DNA of 28,930 bases, taken from assembly GCA_018716545.1 (NCBI GenBank), contig DVJU01000235.1, positions 1-28,930 of the forward strand, given 5' to 3'. Origin of the DNA: Scatomorpha pullicola. GTDB taxonomy: Bacteria > Bacillota > Clostridia > Oscillospirales > Oscillospiraceae. Made by a program: the position numbers and the translations under genes. Positions 14,341 to 22,323 of the stretch are shown here, in pieces (the stretch's first letter is position 1; each line of letters opens with the position of its first letter). The notes below the pieces were generated by a model. The model saw only the letters and a list, made by a program, of their open reading frames with translations, had not been told where the DNA came from and did no database searches.

Positions 14341-15354
14341 TTAAAAACTGTAGCGGTTGAATATGCCTATGAACGAGACCACGGCGCAGACCAGGGACAC
14401 GCAGAAGTACAGCGCAAAGAGCTGCTTTTCCGTCCACTTGTGCCCAGTCCAGCCGCCCAGCTCGAGGTGGTGGTGGAACGGCGCCATGCGGAAGACGCGC
14501 TTGCCGTGGCTGAGCTTGAAATACGTCACCTGGATTATGTCGGAGAGCGTCTCGATGATGTACAGCAGTCCGAGGATGATCAGTATCAGCGGCATGTCGT
14601 ATGCGAACGCCATGGCCGCCACTGCTCCGCCCAGGAACAGCGAGCCGGTGTCGCCCATGAACACCTTGGCGGGGTTGAAGTTGTACACCAGGAAGCCCAG
14701 CAGTCCGCCGGCCAGAGCGCTGGCGAACACGCCGAGGCTGAGATACAGCTCGCCCCAGACGTAGGTCACGCAGGCGAAGAACAGGCAGACCGGTATGCTG
14801 GTGCCGGCGGCCAGGCCGTCGACGCCGTCGGTCAGGTTAACGGCGTTCACCGTGCCGACTATGACGAAGGCGGCGAAGATGAAGTACAGCCACTCCGGTA
14901 TCGGCACGATGTTGTTCCAGAACGGTATGTAGAGGTTGGTGGTCACGTATCCGAACTGGCGCATGAGGAAGACGAAGGCCAGCGCGGCGGCGAGCTGCAG
15001 GAGAAACTTCGCCTTGGCGGAAAGCCCCAGGTTCTGCTTTTTCTTGAGCTTCTCGTAGTCGTCGAGGAAGCCTATGGCGCCGAAGATCAGCGCGAACAAC
15101 AGGCAGAAGACGTGCCCGTAGTCGCCGCGCATCATCGGCTCAAAGCCGACGGTGAGGCAGACGACTGTGACGGCGGCGATGAACATCAGCCCGCCCATGG
15201 TCGGCGTGCCGGACTTGTTCATGTGCCAGGTCGGGCCGTCCTCTCGTATGGCCTGCCCGGCCTTGACCTTTCTCAGCCAGGGCACGAGGAACTTGCCCAC
15301 GCCGCTGGAGACGAAAAAGGCTATGGCAAAGGCGAGTATCAGTCGTATGGTCAT
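14341..15354 (-). CDS. mraY: Phospho-N-acetylmuramoyl-pentapeptide transferase
   Basis: A 337-residue, about ten-helix membrane enzyme that moves phospho-MurNAc-pentapeptide onto undecaprenyl phosphate to make lipid I. Visible signatures are GTPTMGGL, FLDDYEK with the Mg-binding Asp pair, NLTDGVDGLA, and the HHH motif in FHHHLELGGW. Its ATG overlaps the murE stop by four bases (ATGA). In most relatives murF lies between murE and mraY, and murD follows mraY; neither is here. Confidence 0.97.
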   Translation of the reverse strand: MTIRLILAFAIAFFVSSGVGKFLVPWLRKVKAGQAIREDGPTWHMNKSGTPTMGGLMFIAAVTVVCLTVGFEPMMRGDYGHVFCLLFALIFGAIGFLDDYEKLKKKQNLGLSAKAKFLLQLAAALAFVFLMRQFGYVTTNLYIPFWNNIVPIPEWLYFIFAAFVIVGTVNAVNLTDGVDGLAAGTSIPVCLFFACVTYVWGELYLSLGVFASALAGGLLGFLVYNFNPAKVFMGDTGSLFLGGAVAAMAFAYDMPLILIILGLLYIIETLSDIIQVTYFKLSHGKRVFRMAPFHHHLELGGWTGHKWTEKQLFALYFCVSLVCAVVSFIGIFNRYSF

Positions 15355-16805
15355 CTGTCTCTCTTCCTTTTCTTCAGTATGTCCGCGACTATCTCGCGCT
15401 CATCCATGTGGTGCTTTTCGTGGCCGACTATCTGGTAGTCCTCGTGACCCTTTCCGGCCAGGACTATCACGTCTCCCGGCTGATGGTGCTCTATCGCCCA
15501 CTCTATGGCCTCCGGCCTGCCGGTTATGACCTCGCGCGGAGTGCTGCTGCCCTCCATGCCGGCCACGATGTCGGCGATTATCGCCTCCGGGTCCTCCGTG
15601 CGCGGGTTGTCGGAGGTCACGACGACGAAGTCGGCGTTCTCCGCGGCGATGCGCCCCATGATAGGCCGCTTGGTCCGGTCGCGGTCGCCGCCGCAGCCGA
15701 ACAGGGCTACGAGGCGGCCTTTGGTCACGCGGCGCATGCTCTTGAGCACGTTCTCCAGCGCGTCGGGAGTGTGCGCGTAGTCTATCAGTATGGTGTAGTC
15801 CCCGTCCGTGGGCACCACCTCCACCCTGCCCTTGACGCCCTTCGCGCTCGCGAGGGAGTCGGCGCAGTCGGCGAGGTCTATGCCCAGGCTGAGTCCGCAG
15901 CCCATGACGCCCAGGGCGTTGTACACCGAGAACAGCCCGGGGATGCCGAGGCGCACGCGCTCGCAGCGCCCCTCATACCCGGCCGTGAAGCTCACGCCCG
16001 AGCTGGCAAGCTCTATGTCGTGCGCGGTCAGGTCGCCGCGCTCGCCCTCGGAGAAGGTCAGCGCCGGGCAGGAGCAGTGCTCGAGCATGTACTCCGACCA
16101 CTCGTCGTCGAGGTTTATCACCGCGCGGTCGCACATGTCAAAGAGCAGGCTCTTGGCGCGCGCGTACTCGGCCATGGTCTTGTGGAAGTCCAGATGGTCC
16201 TGAGTCAGGTTCGTGAATATGCCCACGGCGAAGTGCAGTCCCGCCACGCGGTGCAGCACCAGCGAGTGGCTGGAGACCTCCATTATAACGTGGGTGCAGC
16301 CCGCGTCGGCCATCTCGCGCAGCAGCTTTTGCAGCTCGTAGCTCTCCGGCGTGGTGCGCTCGGTGGGCAGGAAGTCGGAGCCTATCATGTTGCCGTTGGT
16401 GCCTATCAGGCCGACGGTGGCGCCCTTTTTCTGCTCCAGCAGGTGCTTTATGAGGTAGGTGGTCGTAGTCTTGCCGTTGGTGCCGGTGACGCCGAGCATG
16501 ACCATCTCCCCGCCCGGGTCGCCGAAGAAGTTCTTCGACGCCACGGCCAGCGCGAGTCGGCTGTCCCTCACCACGACGTAGGGCACGTCGAGCGCGGGCT
16601 TCTCCTCGCATATCACGCAGGATGCGCCCTTTTCGGCCGCCTGCGGGATGTATTTGTGCCCGTCGGACTCAAAGCCGCGTATGGCCACGAAGGCCGCGCC
16701 TTTAGTCACCTGGCGGGAATCGTACGCCACGTCGGCGATCTCAAGTTCAGGCGAGGCGTGGCTCTCCACTACCTCGATATCTCTGAGCAGTTCAGCAAGT
16801 TTCAT
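15351..16805 (-). CDS. murE: UDP-MurNAc-tripeptide synthetase, meso-diaminopimelate type
   Basis: Adds the third peptide residue to UDP-MurNAc-L-Ala-D-Glu in the cytosol. It has 484 residues. The N-terminal UDP-binding region has DVAYDSRQVTKGAAFVAIRGF; the ATP loop GVTGTNGKTTT starts near 105; HTPDALENVL follows; and the substrate motif DNPR is at 399-402. Arg in DNPR marks meso-diaminopimelate rather than L-lysine selection in this family, so the wall is predicted to be DAP type. GAGGTCG precedes the ATG. It lies 18 bases after ftsI and overlaps mraY by four. Confidence 0.97.
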   Translation of the reverse strand: MKLAELLRDIEVVESHASPELEIADVAYDSRQVTKGAAFVAIRGFESDGHKYIPQAAEKGASCVICEEKPALDVPYVVVRDSRLALAVASKNFFGDPGGEMVMLGVTGTNGKTTTTYLIKHLLEQKKGATVGLIGTNGNMIGSDFLPTERTTPESYELQKLLREMADAGCTHVIMEVSSHSLVLHRVAGLHFAVGIFTNLTQDHLDFHKTMAEYARAKSLLFDMCDRAVINLDDEWSEYMLEHCSCPALTFSEGERGDLTAHDIELASSGVSFTAGYEGRCERVRLGIPGLFSVYNALGVMGCGLSLGIDLADCADSLASAKGVKGRVEVVPTDGDYTILIDYAHTPDALENVLKSMRRVTKGRLVALFGCGGDRDRTKRPIMGRIAAENADFVVVTSDNPRTEDPEAIIADIVAGMEGSSTPREVITGRPEAIEWAIEHHQPGDVIVLAGKGHEDYQIVGHEKHHMDEREIVADILKKRKRDR

Positions 16806-16823
16806 CTGAACGACCTCGTTTCT

Positions 16824-19148
16824 TCAGTATATTCCCAGCATATCCTCGTCGTTTTCATAGAGCGTCACGGTTATCACCGTGCCGGCCTGCGCAGAGGTGC
16901 CCGCGCGTATGTCCTGGCCGGAGACCAGCTGGTTGTCTGCGTCCGTGACCGAGCTGTCGGAGCCGATGAACAGACCCATCGCGGCCAGCGCCTCGCGCGC
17001 CTGACTGTAGGTCATGCCGTTCAGGTTCGGGACGCTGCCCCCGCCAGTCGGCGCGGCGTCGGCGTAAAGCAGCACCTCGCTGCCCGAGGCTATCACGCTG
17101 TTCGCGGCCGGGAGCTGGCTGGTGACGGCGCCGCCCGAGCCTATGACGCGGCAGCTCAGGCCGCTCTCGGCCAGCTTGCTCTGCGCCTCGGCTATGCTCA
17201 GACCCATGACGTCGGGCACCGCGCGGTCCATGGTCTGCAGCTCGCTGTCGCTGTACTCAGGCTCCAGACCCAGGTACGGCAGAATGTCCGCCATCATCTT
17301 GCCCACGACCGGCGCGGCCATCTGTCCGCCGGAGACGTAGATGCCGCTCTCGCTGCTCGGATTGTCCAGCAGCACCAGCAGCGCTATCTGCGGGTCGTCC
17401 GCCGGGGCGAAGCCGATGAAGGAGACTATGTACTCCTTGTTCCCGGCTATCTCCTCCGTGGTCTTGGTGGAGGTTCCGGTCTTGCCGCCTATGCGGTAGC
17501 CCGCGACATAGGCGTTGCGCCCGGTGCCCTCGGTGCTGTCGCCGACGACCTGCTCGAGTATCTGGCGCACCTTGGCGCTCGTCTCCTCGCTTATCACCTG
17601 GCGCACGGGCGTGCTGTCGTGCTCGGTCACGGTGCCGTCCGGGGACGTAGTGCTCTGCACCAGGTACGGCTGCATGAGATAGCCGCCGTTGACGCAGGCG
17701 CTGACAGCCGTGATGAGCTGCAGCGGCGTGATGTTGAAGGTCTGGCCGAAGCTGGCCGCGGCGAGCTGGCTGAGGTTCTCCGGGTTGCAGAACACGTCCT
17801 CGCTCCACCAGATGCTGCCGCTCTCGCCGCCGAGGTCTATGCCCGTCGTGCCGGTGAGCTGCGCCGAGCTGTCGCCGGTGCGCTCAAAGAAGCCGAAGGC
17901 CTCGGCGTAGTCGTAGAACCGCTCCTCGCCTATGCGCTGGCCGATGTTCACGAAGGCCACGTTGCAGCTGTGCTGCACCGCCTGGGTCAGCGTCTGCGAG
18001 CCGTGACCGCCGCTTTTCCAGCAGCGGACGGGGGTGTTGCGCCCCAGCACCGACGTGCTGCCGCCGCAGTAGAAGCTGGAGTTCATGTCCACGACGCCCT
18101 CCTCGAGCGCCATGGCCAGCGTTATGATCTTGAAGGTCGAGCCCGGCTCATACGTGTCGGAGATGGCCTTGTTCCTCCACTGGAGCTGCTGGGCGGCGGC
18201 GATGAGTTCCGCACGCTCGGCGTCGTCTGACGCCGCGGCGTCTATCTCGGCCATGGCCTCGCCGCTTATCGTCTGGTAGTCGTTGAGGTCAAAGTTGCCC
18301 AGAGACGCCATTGCCAGTATAGCACCGGTGTCAACTTCCATGCAGATGGCCGCCGCGCCGTTTTGGATGTCGTAGTCCTCTACGGCCTGAGCCAGGTGCT
18401 TTTCTACATAATACTGTATACCGGCGTCAATCGTCAACACCATATCGCTGCCGGGGACGGCGTCGAAGTAGTCCTCCCAGCTGGTATACAGCATATCCGT
18501 GCCCGCCGCGGTGGTGGAGCGCATGACGTAGCCGTTGGTGCCTGAGAGCACCTTGTCATACTTGGCCTCTATCCCGCCGAGCCCCGTGTTGTCCGTGCCC
18601 ACGAAGCCTATCACGTGCGCGGCCAGGCTGCCGTTGGGATAGTAGCGCTTGGTGTCGGCCTCCAGCTTGATGCCGGTGTAGCCGCCCTCCTCCTTGAACT
18701 CGCGCACCGCCGTGGCCACGTCCTCCTCGACCTTGCGCGCGACCACCTCGTACCAGGAGCGGGTGTTCTGCGTCTTGGCGTAGACCGCGTCGTAGTCGAG
18801 GCCGAGTATCTCCGCCAGTCCGGCGGCGATGGCTCCGGCGTCCTCGTTGTTCTGCGCTATCTCGGCCGGGCTGAGATATATCGTGTCCACGCCCGCGCTC
18901 ATGGCGAGCACCTCGCCCTTGGCGTCGTATATCGTGCCGCGCGGCGCGCTGACCGTGGTCTCGCGCACCTGCTGGGCGATGGCGCGCGCCTCCAGCTCGT
19001 CATGACGCACGATTTGCAGGTAGTACAGCCGAGCCGCCAGTACCACAAACGCGGCTGCGCCGCACACCGAGAGCAGAAACAGTGTGCGGCGAAGCATCAT
19101 TCTGTTCGGCGCGCCGTCGCGCGGCCGCCCCTTTGGGGATAAGGCCAT
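16824..19148 (-). CDS. ftsI: Class B penicillin-binding protein (FtsI/PBP2B/SpoVD-like) with two PASTA domains
   Basis: A D,D-transpeptidase that cross-links septal peptidoglycan. It has 774 residues from MALSPKGRPRDG, chosen for the GGGAGGT site seven bases upstream; the longer frame to 19334 overlaps ftsL. A basic cytoplasmic tail and one helix (about 20-40) are followed by the dimer domain with VSAPRGTIYD (66-75). The transpeptidase motifs are STFK (337-340, nucleophile Ser337), SCN (394-396) and KTGT (556-559). Two PASTA domains (about 644-697 and 706-764) close the protein. An Ala/Glu/Asp-rich insertion (about 295-325) precedes the nucleophile. B. subtilis PbpB has two PASTA domains and SpoVD one, which favours a vegetative division role; both roles are possible with only one copy here. 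Confidence 0.94.
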   Translation of the reverse strand: MALSPKGRPRDGAPNRMMLRRTLFLLSVCGAAAFVVLAARLYYLQIVRHDELEARAIAQQVRETTVSAPRGTIYDAKGEVLAMSAGVDTIYLSPAEIAQNNEDAGAIAAGLAEILGLDYDAVYAKTQNTRSWYEVVARKVEEDVATAVREFKEEGGYTGIKLEADTKRYYPNGSLAAHVIGFVGTDNTGLGGIEAKYDKVLSGTNGYVMRSTTAAGTDMLYTSWEDYFDAVPGSDMVLTIDAGIQYYVEKHLAQAVEDYDIQNGAAAICMEVDTGAILAMASLGNFDLNDYQTISGEAMAEIDAAASDDAERAELIAAAQQLQWRNKAISDTYEPGSTFKIITLAMALEEGVVDMNSSFYCGGSTSVLGRNTPVRCWKSGGHGSQTLTQAVQHSCNVAFVNIGQRIGEERFYDYAEAFGFFERTGDSSAQLTGTTGIDLGGESGSIWWSEDVFCNPENLSQLAAASFGQTFNITPLQLITAVSACVNGGYLMQPYLVQSTTSPDGTVTEHDSTPVRQVISEETSAKVRQILEQVVGDSTEGTGRNAYVAGYRIGGKTGTSTKTTEEIAGNKEYIVSFIGFAPADDPQIALLVLLDNPSSESGIYVSGGQMAAPVVGKMMADILPYLGLEPEYSDSELQTMDRAVPDVMGLSIAEAQSKLAESGLSCRVIGSGGAVTSQLPAANSVIASGSEVLLYADAAPTGGGSVPNLNGMTYSQAREALAAMGLFIGSDSSVTDADNQLVSGQDIRAGTSAQAGTVITVTLYENDEDMLGIY

Positions 19149-19164
19149 ACGCCGACCTCCCATC

Positions 19165-19251
19165 CGGAATTTACGGCCGCGGCGGTCTTCGCCGCCTGAC
19201 GCACGCCGCGCCGCAGTACAATCATACTGCACGGCGCGCGCGAAAATTCCG
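19165..19251 (-). other. Structured leader between ftsL and ftsI
   Basis: The 142-base gap contains nested inverted repeats. CGGAATTT (19165-19172) pairs with AAATTCCG (19244-19251) as an outer stem with two more pairs beyond a mismatch. Inside are GGCGG/CCGCC (19181-19185 with 19192-19196) and a long arm, 19207-19218 with 19225-19238, 12 bp with a two-base bulge. It ends 16 bases before the ftsI start codon. No T-run is present, so it is not a simple terminator. Confidence 0.6.
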
Positions 19252-19290
19252 AAAAGGTGGGGACGTGCCCCCGTCCCTGTCTCCCGAGCC

Positions 19291-19635
19291 TCAGCCCGAG
19301 GCGCGGGGCACCATGCCCAGCACGTTCCGGGCATAAGACTCGATCTCCGTAAGCGAGTACATGCTCTCGTACTCTATCGTGAGGTGGGCGTTTTCGTCCG
19401 CCAGCTCGGTTATCCTGCCGGCGAGGGTGTCGCACTCGTCGGCGAGCGCCGTGACGCGCGCCCTGCACAGCAGCAGCGCCACGCACAGCGCGGCGGCCAG
19501 CAGCAGGCACGCCGCCGTGAGCAGCGGATTGGCCCGCCGTCTCCGGACGCGCGGGCGGCTCGGCGCGGCGCTGTCCGCGCCGGCATAGCTCTGCGCGCTC
19601 ACGCTCGGGCGAGCCGGGTCAAAGCCGTATCTCAT
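19291..19635 (-). CDS. ftsL: FtsL-like cell division protein
   Basis: A 114-residue bitopic protein. A basic cytoplasmic tail (PRVRRRRANP, about 28-37) precedes one membrane helix (about 38-57), then an extracytoplasmic coiled coil ARVTALADECDTLAGRITEL and ENAHLTIEYE, ending near ARNVLGMV. This is the FtsL/DivIC pattern; these proteins join FtsQ/DivIB and activate the FtsW-FtsI pair. The ATG overlaps the rsmH stop by four bases (ATGA). FtsL is weakly conserved, so size, topology and dcw position carry the call. Confidence 0.85.
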   Translation of the reverse strand: MRYGFDPARPSVSAQSYAGADSAAPSRPRVRRRRANPLLTAACLLLAAALCVALLLCRARVTALADECDTLAGRITELADENAHLTIEYESMYSLTEIESYARNVLGMVPRASG

Positions 19636-20561
19636 ACCCGCTCGGCCACGCGGAGCTTGGCGCTCCTGGAGCGCGGATTGAGCTCCAGCTCCTCGCCGCC
19701 GGCGGTTATGGGCTTGCGCGTGACGCTCCTGAGCGTCTTCACAAAGCCGCAGGTGCACACCGGCGCCTCGCGCGGGCAGGTGCACCCGTCCTCGCGGGCG
19801 TGTATGGCGTTTTTGACTATCCTGTCCTCCAGCGAGTGGAAGCTTATGACGCACAGCCTGCCGCCCGGCTTGAGCCTGTCGGGCGCCGAGTCCATCAGCG
19901 CGTGGACGGCGTTGAGCTCGTCGTTCACGGCGATGCGTATGGCCTGGAAGCTGCGCTTGGCCGGGTGCTGCTTCTCGCGCAGAGCCGCGGCCGGCATGGC
20001 GCTCTTGATGACGTCCACCAGCTCGAGCGTGGTCTCGATCTCCTTCTCCTCGCGCCGCTCGGCTATCCTGGCGGCGATGCGCGCGGCGTGGCGCTCCTCG
20101 CCGTAGTCGCGCAGTATGCGCTCGATCTTCTCCTGCGGCCAGCGGTTGACGATGAACCACGCGTCTATGTTGTCGCTGGCGTCCATGCGCATGTCCAGCG
20201 GCGCGTCGCTCATGTAGGAGAAGCCGCGGTCGGCCTCGTCGAGCTGCGGCGAGCTGACGCCGAGGTCAAAGAGCATACCGTCGACCAGGCGAACCCCCTG
20301 CTCGTCCAGTATGGCGTCCAGGTCGCGGAAGTTGCCGTGGACTATGGTCAGCCTGTCCGCATAGGGCGCCAGCCGCTCCCCGGCGCGCTCTATGGCCGTT
20401 ATGTCGCGGTCAATGGATATCAGGCGGCCAGTCGTGAGGCGCTGCAAAATCGCCTCAGAGTGCCCGCCCATGCCCAGCGTGCCGTCGACATATATGCCGT
20501 CCGGCTTGATATTCAGATACTTTATGCACTCGTCAAGGAGCACCGGGATGTGGCCGTTCAT
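19632..20561 (-). CDS. rsmH: 16S rRNA (cytosine1402-N4)-methyltransferase
   Basis: A 309-residue SAM-dependent enzyme that methylates N4 of C1402 in the ribosomal P site. HIPVLLDECI is the N-terminal signature; YVDGTLGMGGHS is the SAM loop; FDLGVSSPQLD, DMRMD and the late VISFHSLEDRIVK complete the pattern. Cys-rich CTCPREAPVCTC (near 275-286) may bind metal. It starts one base inside the mraZ stop and overlaps ftsL by four, so mraZ-rsmH-ftsL is tightly coupled. Confidence 0.97.
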   Translation of the reverse strand: MNGHIPVLLDECIKYLNIKPDGIYVDGTLGMGGHSEAILQRLTTGRLISIDRDITAIERAGERLAPYADRLTIVHGNFRDLDAILDEQGVRLVDGMLFDLGVSSPQLDEADRGFSYMSDAPLDMRMDASDNIDAWFIVNRWPQEKIERILRDYGEERHAARIAARIAERREEKEIETTLELVDVIKSAMPAAALREKQHPAKRSFQAIRIAVNDELNAVHALMDSAPDRLKPGGRLCVISFHSLEDRIVKNAIHAREDGCTCPREAPVCTCGFVKTLRSVTRKPITAGGEELELNPRSRSAKLRVAERV

Positions 20562-20977
20562 CAGAAATTAAGCTCCTTCATAATAGACGCGATATACTCG
20601 GGCGTCGTCTCGCCGAGGTGTACCGGCTTCCACGTCTCGCTGTCCCACAGCTCGGCGTGGTCGTCGCAGCCCACGACGGTGACGTTTTTTGTCAGCCCCG
20701 CAAAGTCGCGCAGAGCCTGCGGAAGCAGAGCCCTGCCCTGGGCGTCCAGGTCGCACTTGGCGGCGCAGGCAAAAAACGGACGCATCTTCTTCCTGTCCAC
20801 ATACGGCATCGAGCGCACCTTGTCCACAAAGCTCTGCCAGCTCTCGGCGCTGTATGCCCACAGGCAGCGCTCGTCGCTGACAGTGAGGTAAAACGTGTCG
20901 CCCAGCTCGTCGCGAAGCCTGGCGGGTATAAAAAGGCGACCCTTGGAATCAAGAGAATGCTGATATTCACCTGTCAT
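20561..20977 (-). CDS. mraZ: Transcriptional regulator MraZ
   Basis: A 138-residue protein of two AbrB-like SpoVT domains. The first starts GEYQHSLDSKGRLFIPARLRDEL, the second CDLDAQGRALLPQALRDFAGL; the DxKGR/DxQGR pair forms the DNA-contacting ring surface. MraZ binds tandem repeats upstream of its own operon and usually represses it. Such repeats are present at 21069-21118, just downstream of the promoter. It is the first gene of the dcw transcript; an AGGGGGCT site precedes the ATG after a leader of about 140 bases. Confidence 0.97.
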   Translation of the reverse strand: MTGEYQHSLDSKGRLFIPARLRDELGDTFYLTVSDERCLWAYSAESWQSFVDKVRSMPYVDRKKMRPFFACAAKCDLDAQGRALLPQALRDFAGLTKNVTVVGCDDHAELWDSETWKPVHLGETTPEYIASIMKELNF

Positions 20978-21068
20978 CGCAGAGCCCCCTTCTTACAATT
21001 ATTGGGACGTGCCGTGTCCGCAGCCGCGCTCTCCGTGCCGTCCCTGCCGGCAAAGGGTCGTCCGCCTC

Positions 21069-21118
21069 TCCCCACTTGGGGGAACAATTCCACACTTTCC
21101 ACCACTTTGCCCCACCGA
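21069..21118 (-). promoter_or_regulatory. MraZ operator: GTGG boxes in 10-bp phase
   Basis: On the minus strand TCGGTGGGGC (21118-21109), AAAGTGGTGG (21108-21099) and AAAGTGTGGA (21098-21089) are head to tail. A fourth box, CAAGTGGGGA (21078-21069), lies exactly two turns further. They fit the known MraZ box forms (AAAGTGKNNN in mollicutes, TGGG-type in E. coli). They begin about ten bases after the -10 box, so bound MraZ would block initiation or early elongation. Confidence 0.85.
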
Positions 21119-21127
21119 GGTGCTTCT

Positions 21128-21156
21128 ATTATATTTAGTGTCAAGGGAAAATGCAA
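21128..21156 (-). promoter_or_regulatory. Main promoter of the dcw cluster (mraZ promoter)
   Basis: On the minus strand TTGCAT (21151-21156), a 17-bp spacer and a perfect TATAAT (21128-21133). A TTGACA at 21137-21142 is too close to this -10 to act as its -35. Initiation is expected near 21121, next to the MraZ boxes. Confidence 0.85.
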
Positions 21157-21230
21157 GCTGTTTTTTCTTTAAATTTTCGTCCGATTTTGCGCCGGCGTCC
21201 CCGCAGCGCGCACATTTCGGCCCGTGGACA

Positions 21231-21264
21231 CAAAATAAGGCGCCCGCTGTGGACAGCGGGCGCC
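21231..21264 (-). terminator. Terminator between the coiled-coil gene and mraZ
   Basis: A near-perfect palindrome GGCGCCCGCTGT/ACAGCGGGCGCC (21239-21250 with 21253-21264) is followed on the minus strand by TTATTTTG. It ends the HPr/uvrC-side transcripts before the mraZ promoter. Confidence 0.8.
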
Positions 21265-21314
21265 TCGGCGTCAAGATATAGAGTTTGAAAAAAGACAGTA
21301 CAGAATTTTGAAAT

Positions 21315-21830
21315 TTATTCCTGCGTATTCTCCTGTGCCGGAGCCTGGTGGGCGGCGCGGAGGTCTTCGTTCACGCCTGCCGTGCCGCGGAAGCGGGCGC
21401 GGGAGGTGTGGATCTCGGCGAGCGCGGTGTTGACGGACTCCTCCGCGCGGCGCAGGGCGTCGTCGATGAACTCCATCGCGGCCTGGCGCAGGGCGTTGGA
21501 GCGCGCGGTGGCGTTCTCCTCGAGCTCGGCGGCCTTGGCGCGGGCGACGCGGACTATCTCCTGCTCGTCTATCATGGCGCGCGCCTTCTCCTCGGCGGCG
21601 CGGCGGATGCTCTCGGCCTCGCGCTTGGCGTTGCCTATGAACTCGTCCCTCGCGGACACGAGGCGCTTGGCCTCGCTGAGCTCCGCGGGCAGGCGGTTCT
21701 TGATGTCCTCTATCATGCTCAGCGCCTTTTCGCGCTCTACTATGCACTTGTCGTTGCCCAGGGGGACGCCCCAGGCCTCGCTGACCATGGAATACAGGCC
21801 GTCTATCAGCTCCATGACTTCGTTATCCAT
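21315..21830 (-). CDS. Coiled-coil protein of unknown function, ATP-synthase b-subunit-like
   Basis: A 171-residue product starting MDNEVMELIDGLYSMVSEAWGVP, with GGGGAGG upstream. From about 40 to 140 it is nearly continuous charged helix, rich in Ala/Glu/Arg with heptad character (AKREAESIRRAAEEKARAM). No signal peptide or membrane helix is seen, so a cytosolic scaffold is likely. Genes like this near coaD in Clostridia are often annotated ATPase or ATP synthase B-like only because of the coil composition. Its start lies eight bases inside the coaD stop. The place between coaD and mraZ hints at envelope or division work, but that is inference. Confidence 0.75.
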   Translation of the reverse strand: MDNEVMELIDGLYSMVSEAWGVPLGNDKCIVEREKALSMIEDIKNRLPAELSEAKRLVSARDEFIGNAKREAESIRRAAEEKARAMIDEQEIVRVARAKAAELEENATARSNALRQAAMEFIDDALRRAEESVNTALAEIHTSRARFRGTAGVNEDLRAAHQAPAQENTQE

Positions 21831-22320
21831 TGCGCTTGCCTCCCCTCGCACGCAGCAAAACCTCGTCGATTATCTCACGCGGCAAAAACTCGCTCAAGTC
21901 CGCGCCGTAGCTTGCCAGCTCCCGCACCACGGACGAGCTGAGAAAGGTGTACTTCTCGCTTGAAGTCAGGAACATGGTCTCGAGCGCAGGGTTTATCATC
22001 TTGTTTATCTGCGACATCTGGAATTCGTTTTCAAAGTCCGTTCCGGCGCGCAGTCCCTTGACTATTATCGCGTGCTCGTAGCGCTTGGCGTACTCGGCCA
22101 GCAGCCCGTCAAAGGTGTCCACCGTGACGTTGGGATAACCGGCGGTGATGCGGCGTATCATGTCCACGCGCTCGTCTATCGTGAACATGGGCGTCTTCTT
22201 AGTGGCGTTCACCATAACGAGCACCACGACCTTTTCAAATATGCGGGAGGTGCGGCGCACTATGTTCAGGTGGCCGAGAGTCATCGGGTCAAAGCTGCCG
22301 GGGCAGATTGCAATACTCAT
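21823..22320 (-). CDS. coaD: Phosphopantetheine adenylyltransferase
   Basis: Transfers AMP from ATP to 4'-phosphopantetheine to give dephospho-CoA, the fourth step of CoA synthesis. The 165 residues are the usual length. CPGSFDPMTLGHLNIV contains the nucleotidyltransferase TxGH motif; VKGLRAGTDFENEFQM binds the pantetheine arm; FLSSSVVREL is the second ATP motif. AAAGGAC precedes the ATG. It follows rsmD by three bases, the common rsmD-coaD pair. Confidence 0.97.
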   Translation of the reverse strand: MSIAICPGSFDPMTLGHLNIVRRTSRIFEKVVVLVMVNATKKTPMFTIDERVDMIRRITAGYPNVTVDTFDGLLAEYAKRYEHAIIVKGLRAGTDFENEFQMSQINKMINPALETMFLTSSEKYTFLSSSVVRELASYGADLSEFLPREIIDEVLLRARGGKRNG

Positions 22321-22323
22321 GGG

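Noticed and set aside
15408..18230. A 940-codon open frame on the plus strand opposite murE and ftsI
   Set aside because: It is antisense to two certain genes, has no family-like motifs and is rich in Arg, His, Val and Ala, as expected from the complement of GC-rich coding DNA. Similar long antisense frames lie opposite dnaX, mutS2, rsmH and uvrC.
21137..21142. Perfect TTGACA upstream of mraZ as the -35 box
   Set aside because: It is only five bases from the TATAAT at 21128-21133, and no -10-like sequence lies 17 bases downstream. TTGCAT at 21151-21156 has the right spacing.
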